Positions 1 to 7,937 of a stretch of DNA of 64,000 bases are shown piece by piece. The stretch comes from Gammaproteobacteria bacterium (GTDB lineage Bacteria; Pseudomonadota; Gammaproteobacteria; Xanthomonadales; Wenzhouxiangellaceae). Made by a program: the position numbers and the translations under genes. Where the stretch lies: NCBI GenBank assembly GCA_003567685.1, contig PWYW01000018.1:62001-126000 (forward strand). Reading direction: 5' to 3'. Each line of letters starts with the position of its first letter. Position 1 is the stretch's first letter. A model generated the notes under the pieces. It saw only the letters and a list, made by a program, of their open reading frames with translations. It was not told the DNA's origin and searched no databases.

Positions 1-414
1 GGGCGCACCGCCTCGGTGGATTTCGCCAACCAGGACGAAGGCTTGCTGATGGCGCCGACGGTGGCCGTTGCCGAAATGCTGCAGAAGGCGGATCTGACGC
101 TGCAGGATTTCGACTTTTACGAAATCCACGAAGCCTTCGCAGCCCAGGTGCTGTGTACCCTCAAGGCCTGGGAATCCGATCGGTATTGCCGGGAGCGTCT
201 GGGGCTGGATGCTGCCCTGGGCAAGATTGACCGCAGCAAAATGAACGTTCGGGGCGGCTCGGTGGCCATTGGCCATCCTTTCGCTGCCACCGGCGCGCGC
301 ATCCTCTCTACGCTGGCTGCCATCCTTGAACAAGCCGGCTCCGGACGCGGCCTGATTTCTGTCTGTACCGCGGGCGGCATGGGGGTCTCGGCGATTGTTG
401 AGCGCGAGAGCTGA
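1..414 (+). CDS. fadI: Acetyl-CoA C-acyltransferase (FadI-type thiolase), 3' part only
   Basis: The reading frame is open from the first base of the window, so the N-terminal two thirds and the acyl-accepting Cys lie outside. What remains is a thiolase C-terminal domain: the HEAFAAQ block (the His variant, typical of FadI/trifunctional beta-type thiolases, rather than NEAFA), then GGSVAIGHPFAATGAR with the catalytic His, and CTAGGMG near the end with the second catalytic Cys. The family catalyses the thiolytic last step of fatty acid beta-oxidation. The fadJ-like partner would be expected upstream, outside the window. Family assignment is firm; the exact paralogue (FadI or a biosynthetic acetyl-CoA acetyltransferase) is an inference from the HEAFA motif. 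Confidence 0.85.
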   Translation, partial: GRTASVDFANQDEGLLMAPTVAVAEMLQKADLTLQDFDFYEIHEAFAAQVLCTLKAWESDRYCRERLGLDAALGKIDRSKMNVRGGSVAIGHPFAATGARILSTLAAILEQAGSGRGLISVCTAGGMGVSAIVERES

Positions 415-450
415 GTTTTAGCGCATTGCGGGAATGGTCTGCCCGTCCTG

Positions 451-503
451 CCCGGGAGGATCTCCTCCGGGGCAGCGGGTGGTCCGGGACTGACCGGGCC
501 ACC
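451..503. other. Two tandem GC-rich hairpins after the thiolase gene
   Basis: Two strong inverted repeats lie in the 199-bp space between the thiolase stop and the end of the convergent TRAP genes. The first pairs 451-459 with 464-472 (8 of 9 pairs, loop ATCT). The second pairs 478-487 with 494-503 (10 of 10 counting one G-T, loop GACTGA). Neither is followed by a T-tract on either strand. They may act as a factor-assisted bidirectional terminator or as 3'-end stabilisers. The rest of 415-613 shows nothing I recognise. Confidence 0.4.
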
Positions 504-613
504 CAGTCGTGGCTGGCCACAGGCTCGATTCGGTCGTGCAAACAAAATCCGGCCCGATCACCGCGCGAGTTGATGGGCTATCCGGGCGAACGGAGGTGCT
601 GAGATCTGGCGAA

Positions 614-1576
614 TCAATCGCGTGGTGCGCGCGCGGATCCTGGCAGGCAGAACCGGCCCAACACGAGCAGCGATAAAAGTCCGACGCCAGCAATATCCGG
701 CGTCAGAGGCAGGCGCTCGGTGAGCCACGGCAGCCAGGGAGCGAGGGTGGCCATCCAGACCAGTGGTGGTAACAATCTGCTCAGCAGCAATACGCTTACT
801 GTCAGCATCAGGACCAGCGATACATCGGCAAACAGGCCAGGTGCCATGGACGATGCGTTGTTTGCGAGCTTGACCAGCACCATCGACAACCCGAACAACA
901 GAAGCAAGGCCCCCGCTTGTGCCGCCGCGCTGGCGAGTCGGTCGACATAATCACCCAAAAAGCGACTGCCTTTGGCTTGCTCCGCCCTCCCCGACCACCA
1001 GGCCAGATGGGCCAGTAACAGCCGGTAAAGCACTAACCAGATCAGCGGCAGCAGGCCAACGTAGAACGCCGCCAGGGCGGCAGCGATGCTCCAGGTGCGC
1101 GGCGAGTTGAACACTGACCGAGGTTGTGGGGGCAATGACCAAAGATTGAACAGGGCAAAGCCGAGCATTGGAACGAGGGCTGCCCGATGCACCGAGAGTG
1201 CCATTCCTCCATCACTGGACAAGTGCTCACCCAGGGCTACTGCCAGTAAAACCAGCGCTGCAGACGGCGCTAGCAAAAGGCTGCCGGCCGCGCCTGTCGG
1301 AACCCGTCTGTCCCGACGATCAGCCGAGGGTCGGGCTGTGCGAGGCAACGGCCAGCCATGGTTCAGTTCAGCGAGAGCGTCACGGGGCTGCAGATGGCTG
1401 GCGACCAACAGGCACACCAGCAGCAGCCACTCGGGTCTGGCCAGTTCGTCGACCAGCATCATTGCCAGAAACAGGGGGGCCATGTCCTGTGCATGCAATT
1501 GCAGCAGGCCGAGTGCAGCCAGGCCAAGGAACAGCGGCAGTCCGAGAGCGACCGCAAAAAGAAGCGAAACCTTCAT
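614..1576 (-). CDS. TRAP-type transporter large-permease-like (DctM-like) membrane protein, short
   Basis: This is a 320-residue, strongly hydrophobic protein with many predicted membrane helices. Its start ATG overlaps the stop of the preceding DctQ-like gene by 4 nt (ATGA, 1573-1576), so I reject the longer upstream extension, which reads through that gene out of frame. The arrangement small permease then large permease is that of TRAP transporters, which use a Na+ gradient and a periplasmic binding protein to import organic acids. The protein is about 100 residues shorter than a usual DctM (about 425), and the sequence is divergent, with an Arg/Pro-rich linker around residues 75-95. No binding-protein gene (DctP) is nearby. 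Assignment rests mainly on context and hydrophobicity; function is uncertain. Confidence 0.6.
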   Translation of the reverse strand: MKVSLLFAVALGLPLFLGLAALGLLQLHAQDMAPLFLAMMLVDELARPEWLLLVCLLVASHLQPRDALAELNHGWPLPRTARPSADRRDRRVPTGAAGSLLLAPSAALVLLAVALGEHLSSDGGMALSVHRAALVPMLGFALFNLWSLPPQPRSVFNSPRTWSIAAALAAFYVGLLPLIWLVLYRLLLAHLAWWSGRAEQAKGSRFLGDYVDRLASAAAQAGALLLLFGLSMVLVKLANNASSMAPGLFADVSLVLMLTVSVLLLSRLLPPLVWMATLAPWLPWLTERLPLTPDIAGVGLLSLLVLGRFCLPGSARAPRD

Positions 1577-2082
1577 CGCCCCTGTTGCTGCATCGGCGCG
1601 TCTTTTGCCAGCCAGGCTTCTGGTGCCAGCGTCATCGCAGCCAGGCGGGCAGTCAGCATGGCCAGAGCCAGCGGCATAACCAGCAACACCTGCCAACTGG
1701 GCAAGCCGGCGGCCCACTCCCCCTCGAAACGTATCTCGAGGGCGACCAGGCCCAGAGTCGCCATCGACAACATCAGGCAAACCAGGCTCCCAAGCGCGAA
1801 CATCAATCGCGTCAGCCAGACCTGGATGCGTGCTGAGAAGCGGCGAAACAAGATCAGTCTTGGATGCTCATCGGTAGCCATGGCTCTGCTGGCTCCCAAC
1901 ATCAACAGCCATAAAAGCCAGGCTGTTGACCAGTCGCCTTGTTCGATGCCAATTTCGATATTCAATGCGAGAAGCAGGCTGAAAATGACCAGACCCAGGC
2001 AAAGCAAGGCCAGGGTGGTTCTTTCCAGCTGTTCCAGTGCGTCGTGAAATGCCTGAAACCAACCCTCCTCCGGCTTGCTCAT
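1573..2082 (-). CDS. TRAP-type transporter small-permease-like (DctQ-like) membrane protein
   Basis: The 169-residue product has four hydrophobic segments (about 26-45, 54-68, 86-110 and 128-152), the topology of DctQ small permease subunits. An N-terminal amphipathic stretch with Glu and a polar segment ending ATDEHPRL between helices 2 and 3 resemble the DctQ pattern in which a helix is followed by an acidic/His-containing loop. It lies 31 bp downstream of folD and is coupled by ATGA to the DctM-like gene, so the two should be made together. In the family, DctQ scaffolds the large subunit in the inner membrane. Sequence similarity is faint, so a different small membrane protein family remains possible. 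Confidence 0.6.
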   Translation of the reverse strand: MSKPEEGWFQAFHDALEQLERTTLALLCLGLVIFSLLLALNIEIGIEQGDWSTAWLLWLLMLGASRAMATDEHPRLILFRRFSARIQVWLTRLMFALGSLVCLMLSMATLGLVALEIRFEGEWAAGLPSWQVLLVMPLALAMLTARLAAMTLAPEAWLAKDAPMQQQGR

Positions 2083-2113
2083 GCGGGAGGCTCTGAACGG
2101 TTGGCCAAAGATT

Positions 2114-2983
2114 TCAAGGTGCTTTGATGACCAGCCCGGCAGCCTCTGCGGTGTTTTGCATCAGGGTGGCCACGGTCATCGGTCCGACGCCGCCAGGTAC
2201 GGGAGTAATCCATTGGGCACGTTTGGCCGCAGCATCGAAATCCAGGTCGCCGCAGATACTGCCGTCGTCTCGTCGGCTGATCCCGATGTCAACGACCACG
2301 CTGCCTGGTTGAATCCAATCTGCCTGGACCAGGCCCGGCTTGCCGACGGCAACACAGACCAGGTTGGCATTGGCAACGTGGAAACGCAGGTCGCGGGTGA
2401 ACCGATGAGCCACATTGACGGTCGCGCCGGCAAGCAGGAGTTCAAGTGCCAGTGGCCGGCCGACAATGTTTGACGCACCGATGACGAGGGCATTCATGCC
2501 CTTCGGGTCAATCCCGTGGGCAGAGAGCAGTGTCATGACCCCGCGCGGCGTACAGGGACGCAGCCCGGGGTCCCGGATGGCGAGGCGGCCCATGTTGACG
2601 GGGTGAAAGCCATCAACGTCTTTTTCCGGCTTGATGCGCGCCGTGACGGTGCGCTCGTCAAGATGAGACGGAAGTGGCAATTGCACGAGAATGCCATCGA
2701 CTACATCGGATTCGTTCAACTCATCAATCAGCGCAAGAAGTTCGCTTCGACCGACACCGTGCGGCAGACTGTGATTGAATGACCGCAGACCTGCTCGCTC
2801 GCAGGCCTTGATCTTGGAGCCAACATAAACACTGGAAGCAGGGTCATCGCCGACCAGGACCACGGCCAGTCCGGGTGCACGGCCACCTTTGCTGGTGTGC
2901 GCGCGCACGGCATCCGCCACGTTCTGAATCAATCGGTTGGCAACGGCTTTGCCGTCCAGAAGCTGGGCAGAGGATTGGCTCAC
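2114..2983 (-). CDS. folD: Bifunctional methylenetetrahydrofolate dehydrogenase/cyclohydrolase FolD
   Basis: FolD oxidises 5,10-methylene-THF to methenyl-THF with NADP+ and hydrolyses it to 10-formyl-THF, supplying formyl groups for purines and initiator tRNA. The 289-residue protein shows the YxxxK motif (Tyr53, Lys57), the GILVQLPLP block, KDVDGFHP, the nucleotide-binding GASNIVGRP loop and the C-terminal [11 protein letters not shown] signature. I place the start at the GTG at 2983, which has GGA seven bases upstream and gives the usual FolD N-terminus. A TTG at 2998 would add five residues but has no visible ribosome site. It is divergent from the GPx-like gene with about 65 bp between starts. 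Confidence 0.95.
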   Translation of the reverse strand: MSQSSAQLLDGKAVANRLIQNVADAVRAHTSKGGRAPGLAVVLVGDDPASSVYVGSKIKACERAGLRSFNHSLPHGVGRSELLALIDELNESDVVDGILVQLPLPSHLDERTVTARIKPEKDVDGFHPVNMGRLAIRDPGLRPCTPRGVMTLLSAHGIDPKGMNALVIGASNIVGRPLALELLLAGATVNVAHRFTRDLRFHVANANLVCVAVGKPGLVQADWIQPGSVVVDIGISRRDDGSICGDLDFDAAAKRAQWITPVPGGVGPMTVATLMQNTAEAAGLVIKAP

Positions 2984-3047
2984 AATGAATTCCGGCAAGG
3001 GTCGAGTTACGATACGGATATTGCTGACCTGATCGGGAGCGCCAGCG

Positions 3048-3536
3048 TTGAACCTCTACGAGTATAACTTCATTGGCCTTGACGGTGCGCGGCTATACAT
3101 GCGCCGCTATCAAGGCCAGCCGGTGCTGCTGGTCAATACTGCCTCCGACCTTGGGTATACCTACCAATATCGCGGTTTGCAGACGCTCTACAACGATTAT
3201 GGCCACTCCGGGCTGGTCGTCCTTGGTATTCCCTGCAATGATTTTGGTCAGCAGGAGCCAGGTACGGAAGCTGAAATCCAGGATTTTCTGGAGCGGTATT
3301 ACGGCATCACTTTCCCGATGACCAAAAAATACACCGTATTCGGCCGGCAGGCTCATCCCCTGTTCCGCGACCTGGTCGAAGCCTATGGTTCAGACTGCCT
3401 GCCGCAATGGAACTTCACAAAATATCTGTTCGATCGTCAGGGACAGTTGCTTGAACGCTGGCCTTCCAGGGTTTCACCCAACGACCCGCTGATCGTGCAT
3501 GAAATCAATCGAAACCTGAAATCCTGGTCGCTGTGA
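3048..3536 (+). CDS. Glutathione-peroxidase-family protein lacking the peroxidatic Cys
   Basis: The 162-residue protein spans the whole GPx thioredoxin fold: [13 protein letters not shown] (residues 29-41), [11 protein letters not shown] (62-72), the TFPM segment and QWNFTKYL (120-127). In catalytic members the first motif reads ASxCG with the peroxidatic Cys or Sec; here the residue is Leu35. The usual Gln of CNQFG is Asp65, while Trp121 and Asn122 of the tetrad are kept, as are Cys63 and Cys117. Classic peroxidase activity therefore looks lost, although the protein is intact and not frameshifted. The start is a TTG with GGGAG about 10 bases upstream; the next Met is inside the fold. Role unknown; a binding or regulatory function is inference. 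Confidence 0.85.
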   Translation: MNLYEYNFIGLDGARLYMRRYQGQPVLLVNTASDLGYTYQYRGLQTLYNDYGHSGLVVLGIPCNDFGQQEPGTEAEIQDFLERYYGITFPMTKKYTVFGRQAHPLFRDLVEAYGSDCLPQWNFTKYLFDRQGQLLERWPSRVSPNDPLIVHEINRNLKSWSL

Positions 3537-3547
3537 ACATGCGCAAT

Positions 3548-4687
3548 TCAGCGCTTGCCGCAATCCGGACAAGAGGGGTCTGGGTGAAGGCGGATTTCAC
3601 GGAAACGGCCTTCAAGGCCATCAATCAGGAGTAATCGATTTTTCAGGCTGCCATCGAGGTCAAGCAGGATTTTCAAGACTTCGTTGGCCTGAAGGCAACC
3701 GACAATGCCAGGCATGACCCCAAGAACACCTGCCTGCGAACAGTTCGGCGCGTCCTCCGGAGCCGGCGGTTCGGGAAAAAGACACCGATAACAGGCACCG
3801 CCATGGCTGCCGTCGAACACTGCCACCTGTCCTGAAAACTCCATCACCGCGCCATAAACCATCGGTAAACCGTTCTCGACACAGAAACGATTGACCAGAT
3901 AGCGGGTCGGGAAATTATCCGATCCATCAACCACCAGATCCACCGATTCCAGCAATCGATCGATGTTGGTTTCTTCCAGCCGTTCGGCGTGGGTTTGCAC
4001 CGAGACGGTCGGGTTTAGCTCATGCAAGCGCTCAGCCGCCGAGTCGACTTTCAGATGCCCTACCCTGTGATCAGCGTGCAAAATCTGACGCTGAAGATTG
4101 CTGCGCTCGACGCGGTCGCCGTCGATCAGTGTGATCTTTCCAACGCCGGCTGCAGCCAGATAGAGTGCGACTGGTGAGCCGAGACCGCCCGCGCCGATGA
4201 GTCCCACATGGGCTTGCCCGAGTGACTGCTGACCGGCAAGGCCAACTCGCGGCATGGCCAGATGTCTTGCGTAGCGTTGATGAAACCAGGGGTCAGGATT
4301 TGCCTCCGGTGCATCGACCGGAAGGCCCTGCTCTTGCCAGGCATTGAAACCACCGGCCAGGCTGGCTACCTGTCGATAACCAAGCTCGACCAGGGACCGT
4401 GCTGCCAGTCGCGAACGGTCACCACCGGCGCACATCAGAATGATGGCCTGGTCCTGATCGGGTGCGTGCTGGTCGATCGTCATTTCAAGCGTGCCGCGAC
4501 TGAGCTTGAGTGCCCCCTCAGCGCTGCCGTCGGCCCATTCCCAGGTCTCGCGAATATCGATGAGCAAAGCGCCGTGAGTGCGCTGCCTTGCCAACGCGGT
4601 CGGCGGATCAATCTGTTCGATCCCGCTGCCTGCCTGATCGAGCAGCGAACGCAGTCTTTCAGCGGCGGCTTTTCTTTCGTCGTCCAA
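3548..4687 (-). CDS. moeB: MoeB/ThiF-type adenylyltransferase with N-terminal rhodanese domain
   Basis: The 379-residue protein joins a rhodanese domain (about 20-125, active loop with Cys86 in CAGGDRSR) to an E1-like adenylyltransferase (about 133-379). The second part has the GAGGLGS nucleotide loop (165-171), DGDRVERSNLQRQ, DGSDNF (254-259), and a four-Cys zinc site (299, 302, 373, 376). The family activates the C-terminus of a ubiquitin-like sulfur carrier (MoaD or ThiS) with ATP; the rhodanese part would deliver persulfide sulfur. In MOCS3/MoeZ proteins the rhodanese is at the C-terminus, so the order here is reversed. Its 5' end overlaps der by 29 nt. No moaD, moaE or thiS gene is in the window, so the pathway is open. 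Confidence 0.88.
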   Translation of the reverse strand: MDDERKAAAERLRSLLDQAGSGIEQIDPPTALARQRTHGALLIDIRETWEWADGSAEGALKLSRGTLEMTIDQHAPDQDQAIILMCAGGDRSRLAARSLVELGYRQVASLAGGFNAWQEQGLPVDAPEANPDPWFHQRYARHLAMPRVGLAGQQSLGQAHVGLIGAGGLGSPVALYLAAAGVGKITLIDGDRVERSNLQRQILHADHRVGHLKVDSAAERLHELNPTVSVQTHAERLEETNIDRLLESVDLVVDGSDNFPTRYLVNRFCVENGLPMVYGAVMEFSGQVAVFDGSHGGACYRCLFPEPPAPEDAPNCSQAGVLGVMPGIVGCLQANEVLKILLDLDGSLKNRLLLIDGLEGRFREIRLHPDPSCPDCGKR

Positions 4688-6059
4688 GGTTCTTGAGTCG
4701 CTGGCGTTTGCGTATTTGCTGCGGGGTCAACACGTTCTTGCGCCCCGCGTAGGGATTGTCACTGTCCTTGAACAACAGGCGAATCGGGATGCCGGTGAAG
4801 TCAAACTGCTTGCGCAGTTGATTGATCAGGTATCGTCGATACTGGTCAGGGATCTGCGAGGTTCGGGTACCGTGGATAATGATCCGGGTCGGGAACGTGC
4901 CGCCAGAGTGGGCATAGCGCAGTTTGGGGGTCGCCCGTTTGCCGCCCGGGGGCGCATGGGCCTCGACCGCGTTCCTGAGCAGCCGGGTCAGAGCAGGCGT
5001 GGAGAGGGTCTGGTTGGCCTGTTTGAACACGTGCCCGACAGCGTCAGTGAGTTCCCCCAAGCCACTGCCATGGAGTGCCGAGGTGGTCACGACGGGAGCG
5101 AAGCTCGTGAAGTCCATCCGCTCGGCCATTTCAACCAGTACGCCGTGACGCGCTTTTTCGTCCAGGCTGTCCCATTTGTTCAGAACCACTACCAGCGCTC
5201 TGCCGGCGTCGATGACGTGGCCGGCCAGTCGTGCATCCTGTTCGGTCACGCCGTCAGTGGCGTCAAGCAGTAGCGCGACCACTTGCGCTTTTTCCATGGC
5301 CTGAAGGGCCTTGATGGTACTGAAGCGCTCAATGCCTTCATGGCTTCCCCGGCGGCGGCGTATGCCGGCAGTGTCGACCAGATGGAATCGCTGGCCGTTG
5401 CGCTCGGTGGTGGCATGAATCGGGTCGCGCGTGGTACCAGCCATGGGGGTGGCCAGGGCACGCTCTTCGCCCAGCAGGCGGTTCAGCAGGGTCGATTTGC
5501 CCGCATTGGGGCGACCGATCAGGGCCAGGTGAATGCCGTCGTCCGGTCGTTCCTCTGCAGGCGCTTCTTCCGGCAGGGCTTCTTCGCAGCGACGGGCCAG
5601 GTAATCCAGGCCGCGACGGTGACTGGCTGCCATCAGGACGGGTGAATCAAGCCCCAACTCGGCGGCTTCGGCGAGCACCAGGTCCTCGTTCAAGCCGTCG
5701 CTTTTATTGACCGCGTGAATGACCGGTTTGTCAAGCCGTCGCAGCGACTGGGCAATCTCGTGATCAACCGGCATTACGCCATCGCGTGCGTCGGTAACGA
5801 ATACGACCAGATCGGCTTCTTCAATCGCCTGGTGGGTTTGCTGCTGCGTACCAACTTCGATAGCGCCTTCGGCATCATCCAGCCCGCCAGTATCAATCAG
5901 GATCACATCCCGATCGGCCAACTGCGCTCTACCGTAGATCCGGTCACGGGTTACTCCGGGCTGGTCGGCGACCAGCGCATCACGGGTTCGCGTCAAGGCA
6001 TTGAACAACGTGGATTTGCCAACGTTGGGGCGCCCGACAATGGCAACGACAGGTAGCAT
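4659..6059 (-). CDS. der: Ribosome-biogenesis GTPase Der (EngA)
   Basis: Der is an essential GTPase that helps mature the 50S subunit. The 466-residue product contains two tandem G domains: the first with GRPNVGKST (8-16), DTGG and NKSD, the second with GRPNAGKST near residue 183, DTAG and NKWD. A KH-like C-terminal domain and a very basic tail follow. Length matches the family (about 440-490). It follows bamB by 13 bp, the same order as in Escherichia coli (yfgM-bamB-der), and runs into moeB with a 29-nt overlap. Confidence 0.97.
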   Translation of the reverse strand: MLPVVAIVGRPNVGKSTLFNALTRTRDALVADQPGVTRDRIYGRAQLADRDVILIDTGGLDDAEGAIEVGTQQQTHQAIEEADLVVFVTDARDGVMPVDHEIAQSLRRLDKPVIHAVNKSDGLNEDLVLAEAAELGLDSPVLMAASHRRGLDYLARRCEEALPEEAPAEERPDDGIHLALIGRPNAGKSTLLNRLLGEERALATPMAGTTRDPIHATTERNGQRFHLVDTAGIRRRRGSHEGIERFSTIKALQAMEKAQVVALLLDATDGVTEQDARLAGHVIDAGRALVVVLNKWDSLDEKARHGVLVEMAERMDFTSFAPVVTTSALHGSGLGELTDAVGHVFKQANQTLSTPALTRLLRNAVEAHAPPGGKRATPKLRYAHSGGTFPTRIIIHGTRTSQIPDQYRRYLINQLRKQFDFTGIPIRLLFKDSDNPYAGRKNVLTPQQIRKRQRLKNLGRRKKSRR

Positions 6060-6072
6060 GATGACGACTCGC

Positions 6073-7233
6073 CTAGTTGGAAAGCCGCCAGGCGCTCAGA
6101 TTGCCATCCTCATCCAGCAGGAATACCTCATTGCCAATTACCAGGGGGTCGGCGACAGGCTGGTTGCGGCTGGCTCGGACCCGGGCGGCAAACTCGCCAC
6201 TGCCTGCTTCGTAGAAGTGCAAGAAGCCCTGGCTGTCGCTGACAACCACCAGATCGGCAATGAACATCGGCCGGCTAACGCCACGGCGCGCCAGGCGATC
6301 ATCTCGCCACAGGGTAGATCCGTCTCGACGGTCCAGTAACCAGACTGCATCGTCACGATCAGTGGCGGCAAGTTGCGTGCGAAGCACCGTCAGACCGGAC
6401 GCAGAAGGCAATTCAGTAACCCAGTTGATGCGCCCGGCATCCAGAGCCAGACTGGCCGTGCGGCCGCGGTAGGTGGCGACGTAGAGCTCGCTACCAACGA
6501 TGGCCATTGGGCCGTCGATATCGGCAAGACGGTCCAGTTCGGTTCGCCCTTCCGGTTCGCTGACCCGCTGTTCCCACAGCAGGCTGCCGTCGGACACTCG
6601 CAGGGCGGCTACGGCACCGTCGTCGTAGCCAATGAAGACCTGTCCGGCCCGAACAAGGGGGTCGCTATTGCCGCGCAGCGTCAGTACCGGCACGCTGCGA
6701 TCGTGGACCCAAAGTCGACGACCGCTATTCGCGTCCAGACCATAAGTGCGACCGTCAATGGACCGAACAACCACAATGCCGTCCTGAACGACCGGGTAGG
6801 AAATCACTTCCGAGGAGAGCTGGGCAGTCCATAACGACTCACCGTCGCCCGGGTCAAGCGCGATCAACCGTCCATCAAAAGTGGCAACCAGTGCCAGTCC
6901 TGGGCTCATTGCCGGCCCAGCAGAAAGCGATAGTCCGGTATCGAACCGGCGAACAATATTGCCGGAGTCGATATCCACCGCAACAATTCGACCGCGATGG
7001 TCCGCCACCCAGAGATTGCCCTGGAAGGCCACCGGCCTGAAGGCAGGGCGACTTCGGTTCATGCCGGCCCCTGTGTTGCGGGTCCAGAGCCGTTCTACCG
7101 AGCGGGTCTGAGTGAAGTCAACCAGCTCCGCAGGCGCGTCTTCCTTGTCCCGCGAGAACCAGCCACCAACGGTCTGGCAGCCAGACAGGAAGGCAAGTAA
7201 GGCAATCGTGAGCAGTAGTCGGCTCAAACTCAC
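6073..7233 (-). CDS. bamB: Outer-membrane protein assembly factor BamB (lipoprotein)
   Basis: BamB is the beta-propeller lipoprotein of the BAM complex that inserts beta-barrel proteins into the outer membrane. The 386-residue precursor has a lipoprotein signal with lipobox LSGC (Cys19). Repeated PQQ-type blades follow, recognisable by recurring patterns such as VDIDSGNIVRRF, LDPGDGESLWT and LDANSGRRLWV. Its start overlaps the yfgM stop by 4 nt (ATGA, 7230-7233), indicating translational coupling. Confidence 0.95.
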   Translation of the reverse strand: MSLSRLLLTIALLAFLSGCQTVGGWFSRDKEDAPAELVDFTQTRSVERLWTRNTGAGMNRSRPAFRPVAFQGNLWVADHRGRIVAVDIDSGNIVRRFDTGLSLSAGPAMSPGLALVATFDGRLIALDPGDGESLWTAQLSSEVISYPVVQDGIVVVRSIDGRTYGLDANSGRRLWVHDRSVPVLTLRGNSDPLVRAGQVFIGYDDGAVAALRVSDGSLLWEQRVSEPEGRTELDRLADIDGPMAIVGSELYVATYRGRTASLALDAGRINWVTELPSASGLTVLRTQLAATDRDDAVWLLDRRDGSTLWRDDRLARRGVSRPMFIADLVVVSDSQGFLHFYEAGSGEFAARVRASRNQPVADPLVIGNEVFLLDEDGNLSAWRLSN

Positions 7234-7883
7234 GAAGGATCTCCGTCTGAAGCCGGGCCCGTGGCGTCAAGTTTGAGCTGCAGCAGAAACTCGTTCCCGC
7301 CAGAACCAATCAAGTTATCGAGTGCTTCCTGGTAAGCAAGGCGCGCCTGGTCGAGGTCACCGCGGGCGAAATACAAATCGCCACGCAGTTCGGCCCATGG
7401 GCCCTCAAAGCCAACCGGCGCCCCACCATCGAGAACGGCAATCGCAGCCGGAATGTCTCCCTGCGCTTCAAGTACCCGCGCGAGTCGCAGGCGCGTCGAT
7501 GGCCAGAGGGCGCTAAGGCGTCGATTTTCGAGCAGTTCCCGGTACAAACGCGCCGCGGGCTCCAGGTTGCCCTCTTCGATATGGCCGGCTGCCAGCAGCA
7601 ATTTGGCCAGGCCAACATAGGCACTACGGCCGGCTTCATCTCGAAGCGCCTCGAACCGCTGTTCCGCCATGTCGAGCTGTCCGGCGTCCAGCTCGCGCTG
7701 GATCTGGCCAAAATAGTCGGCCGCCAGCGCCTGCTGGCCCAGCTGGTGATCCTGCCATTGACGGAAGCCGAAAATCCCGGCGAATGCCAGCACCAGGCCG
7801 ATGACAATGGAGTATCCGTATTCGCGAATCCATTTGCGGACGCGTTCGCCCTGTTCGTGTTCGTCGTAAAGCTCTACGGCCAT
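7230..7883 (-). CDS. yfgM: YfgM-family TPR membrane protein
   Basis: YfgM is an inner-membrane protein that contacts the SecYEG translocon and periplasmic chaperones. The 217-residue product has the typical short charged N-terminus (YDEHEQGERVRKWIREYG), one membrane helix at about residues 24-41, and a periplasmic helical-repeat region to the end. Length and position between hisS and bamB match the family. The ATGA overlap with bamB fits a shared envelope-assembly role. Confidence 0.92.
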   Translation of the reverse strand: MAVELYDEHEQGERVRKWIREYGYSIVIGLVLAFAGIFGFRQWQDHQLGQQALAADYFGQIQRELDAGQLDMAEQRFEALRDEAGRSAYVGLAKLLLAAGHIEEGNLEPAARLYRELLENRRLSALWPSTRLRLARVLEAQGDIPAAIAVLDGGAPVGFEGPWAELRGDLYFARGDLDQARLAYQEALDNLIGSGGNEFLLQLKLDATGPASDGDPS

Positions 7884-7937
7884 GTAAAGAGTGTCCTGCG
7901 TAGGTTAATCGTTAATGATAAATCAGACGGACGGGGT

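Noticed and set aside
1577-1780. 68-residue N-terminal extension of the DctM-like protein
   Set aside because: It is an out-of-frame reading of the DctQ-like gene; the ATGA overlap gives a natural start at 1576.
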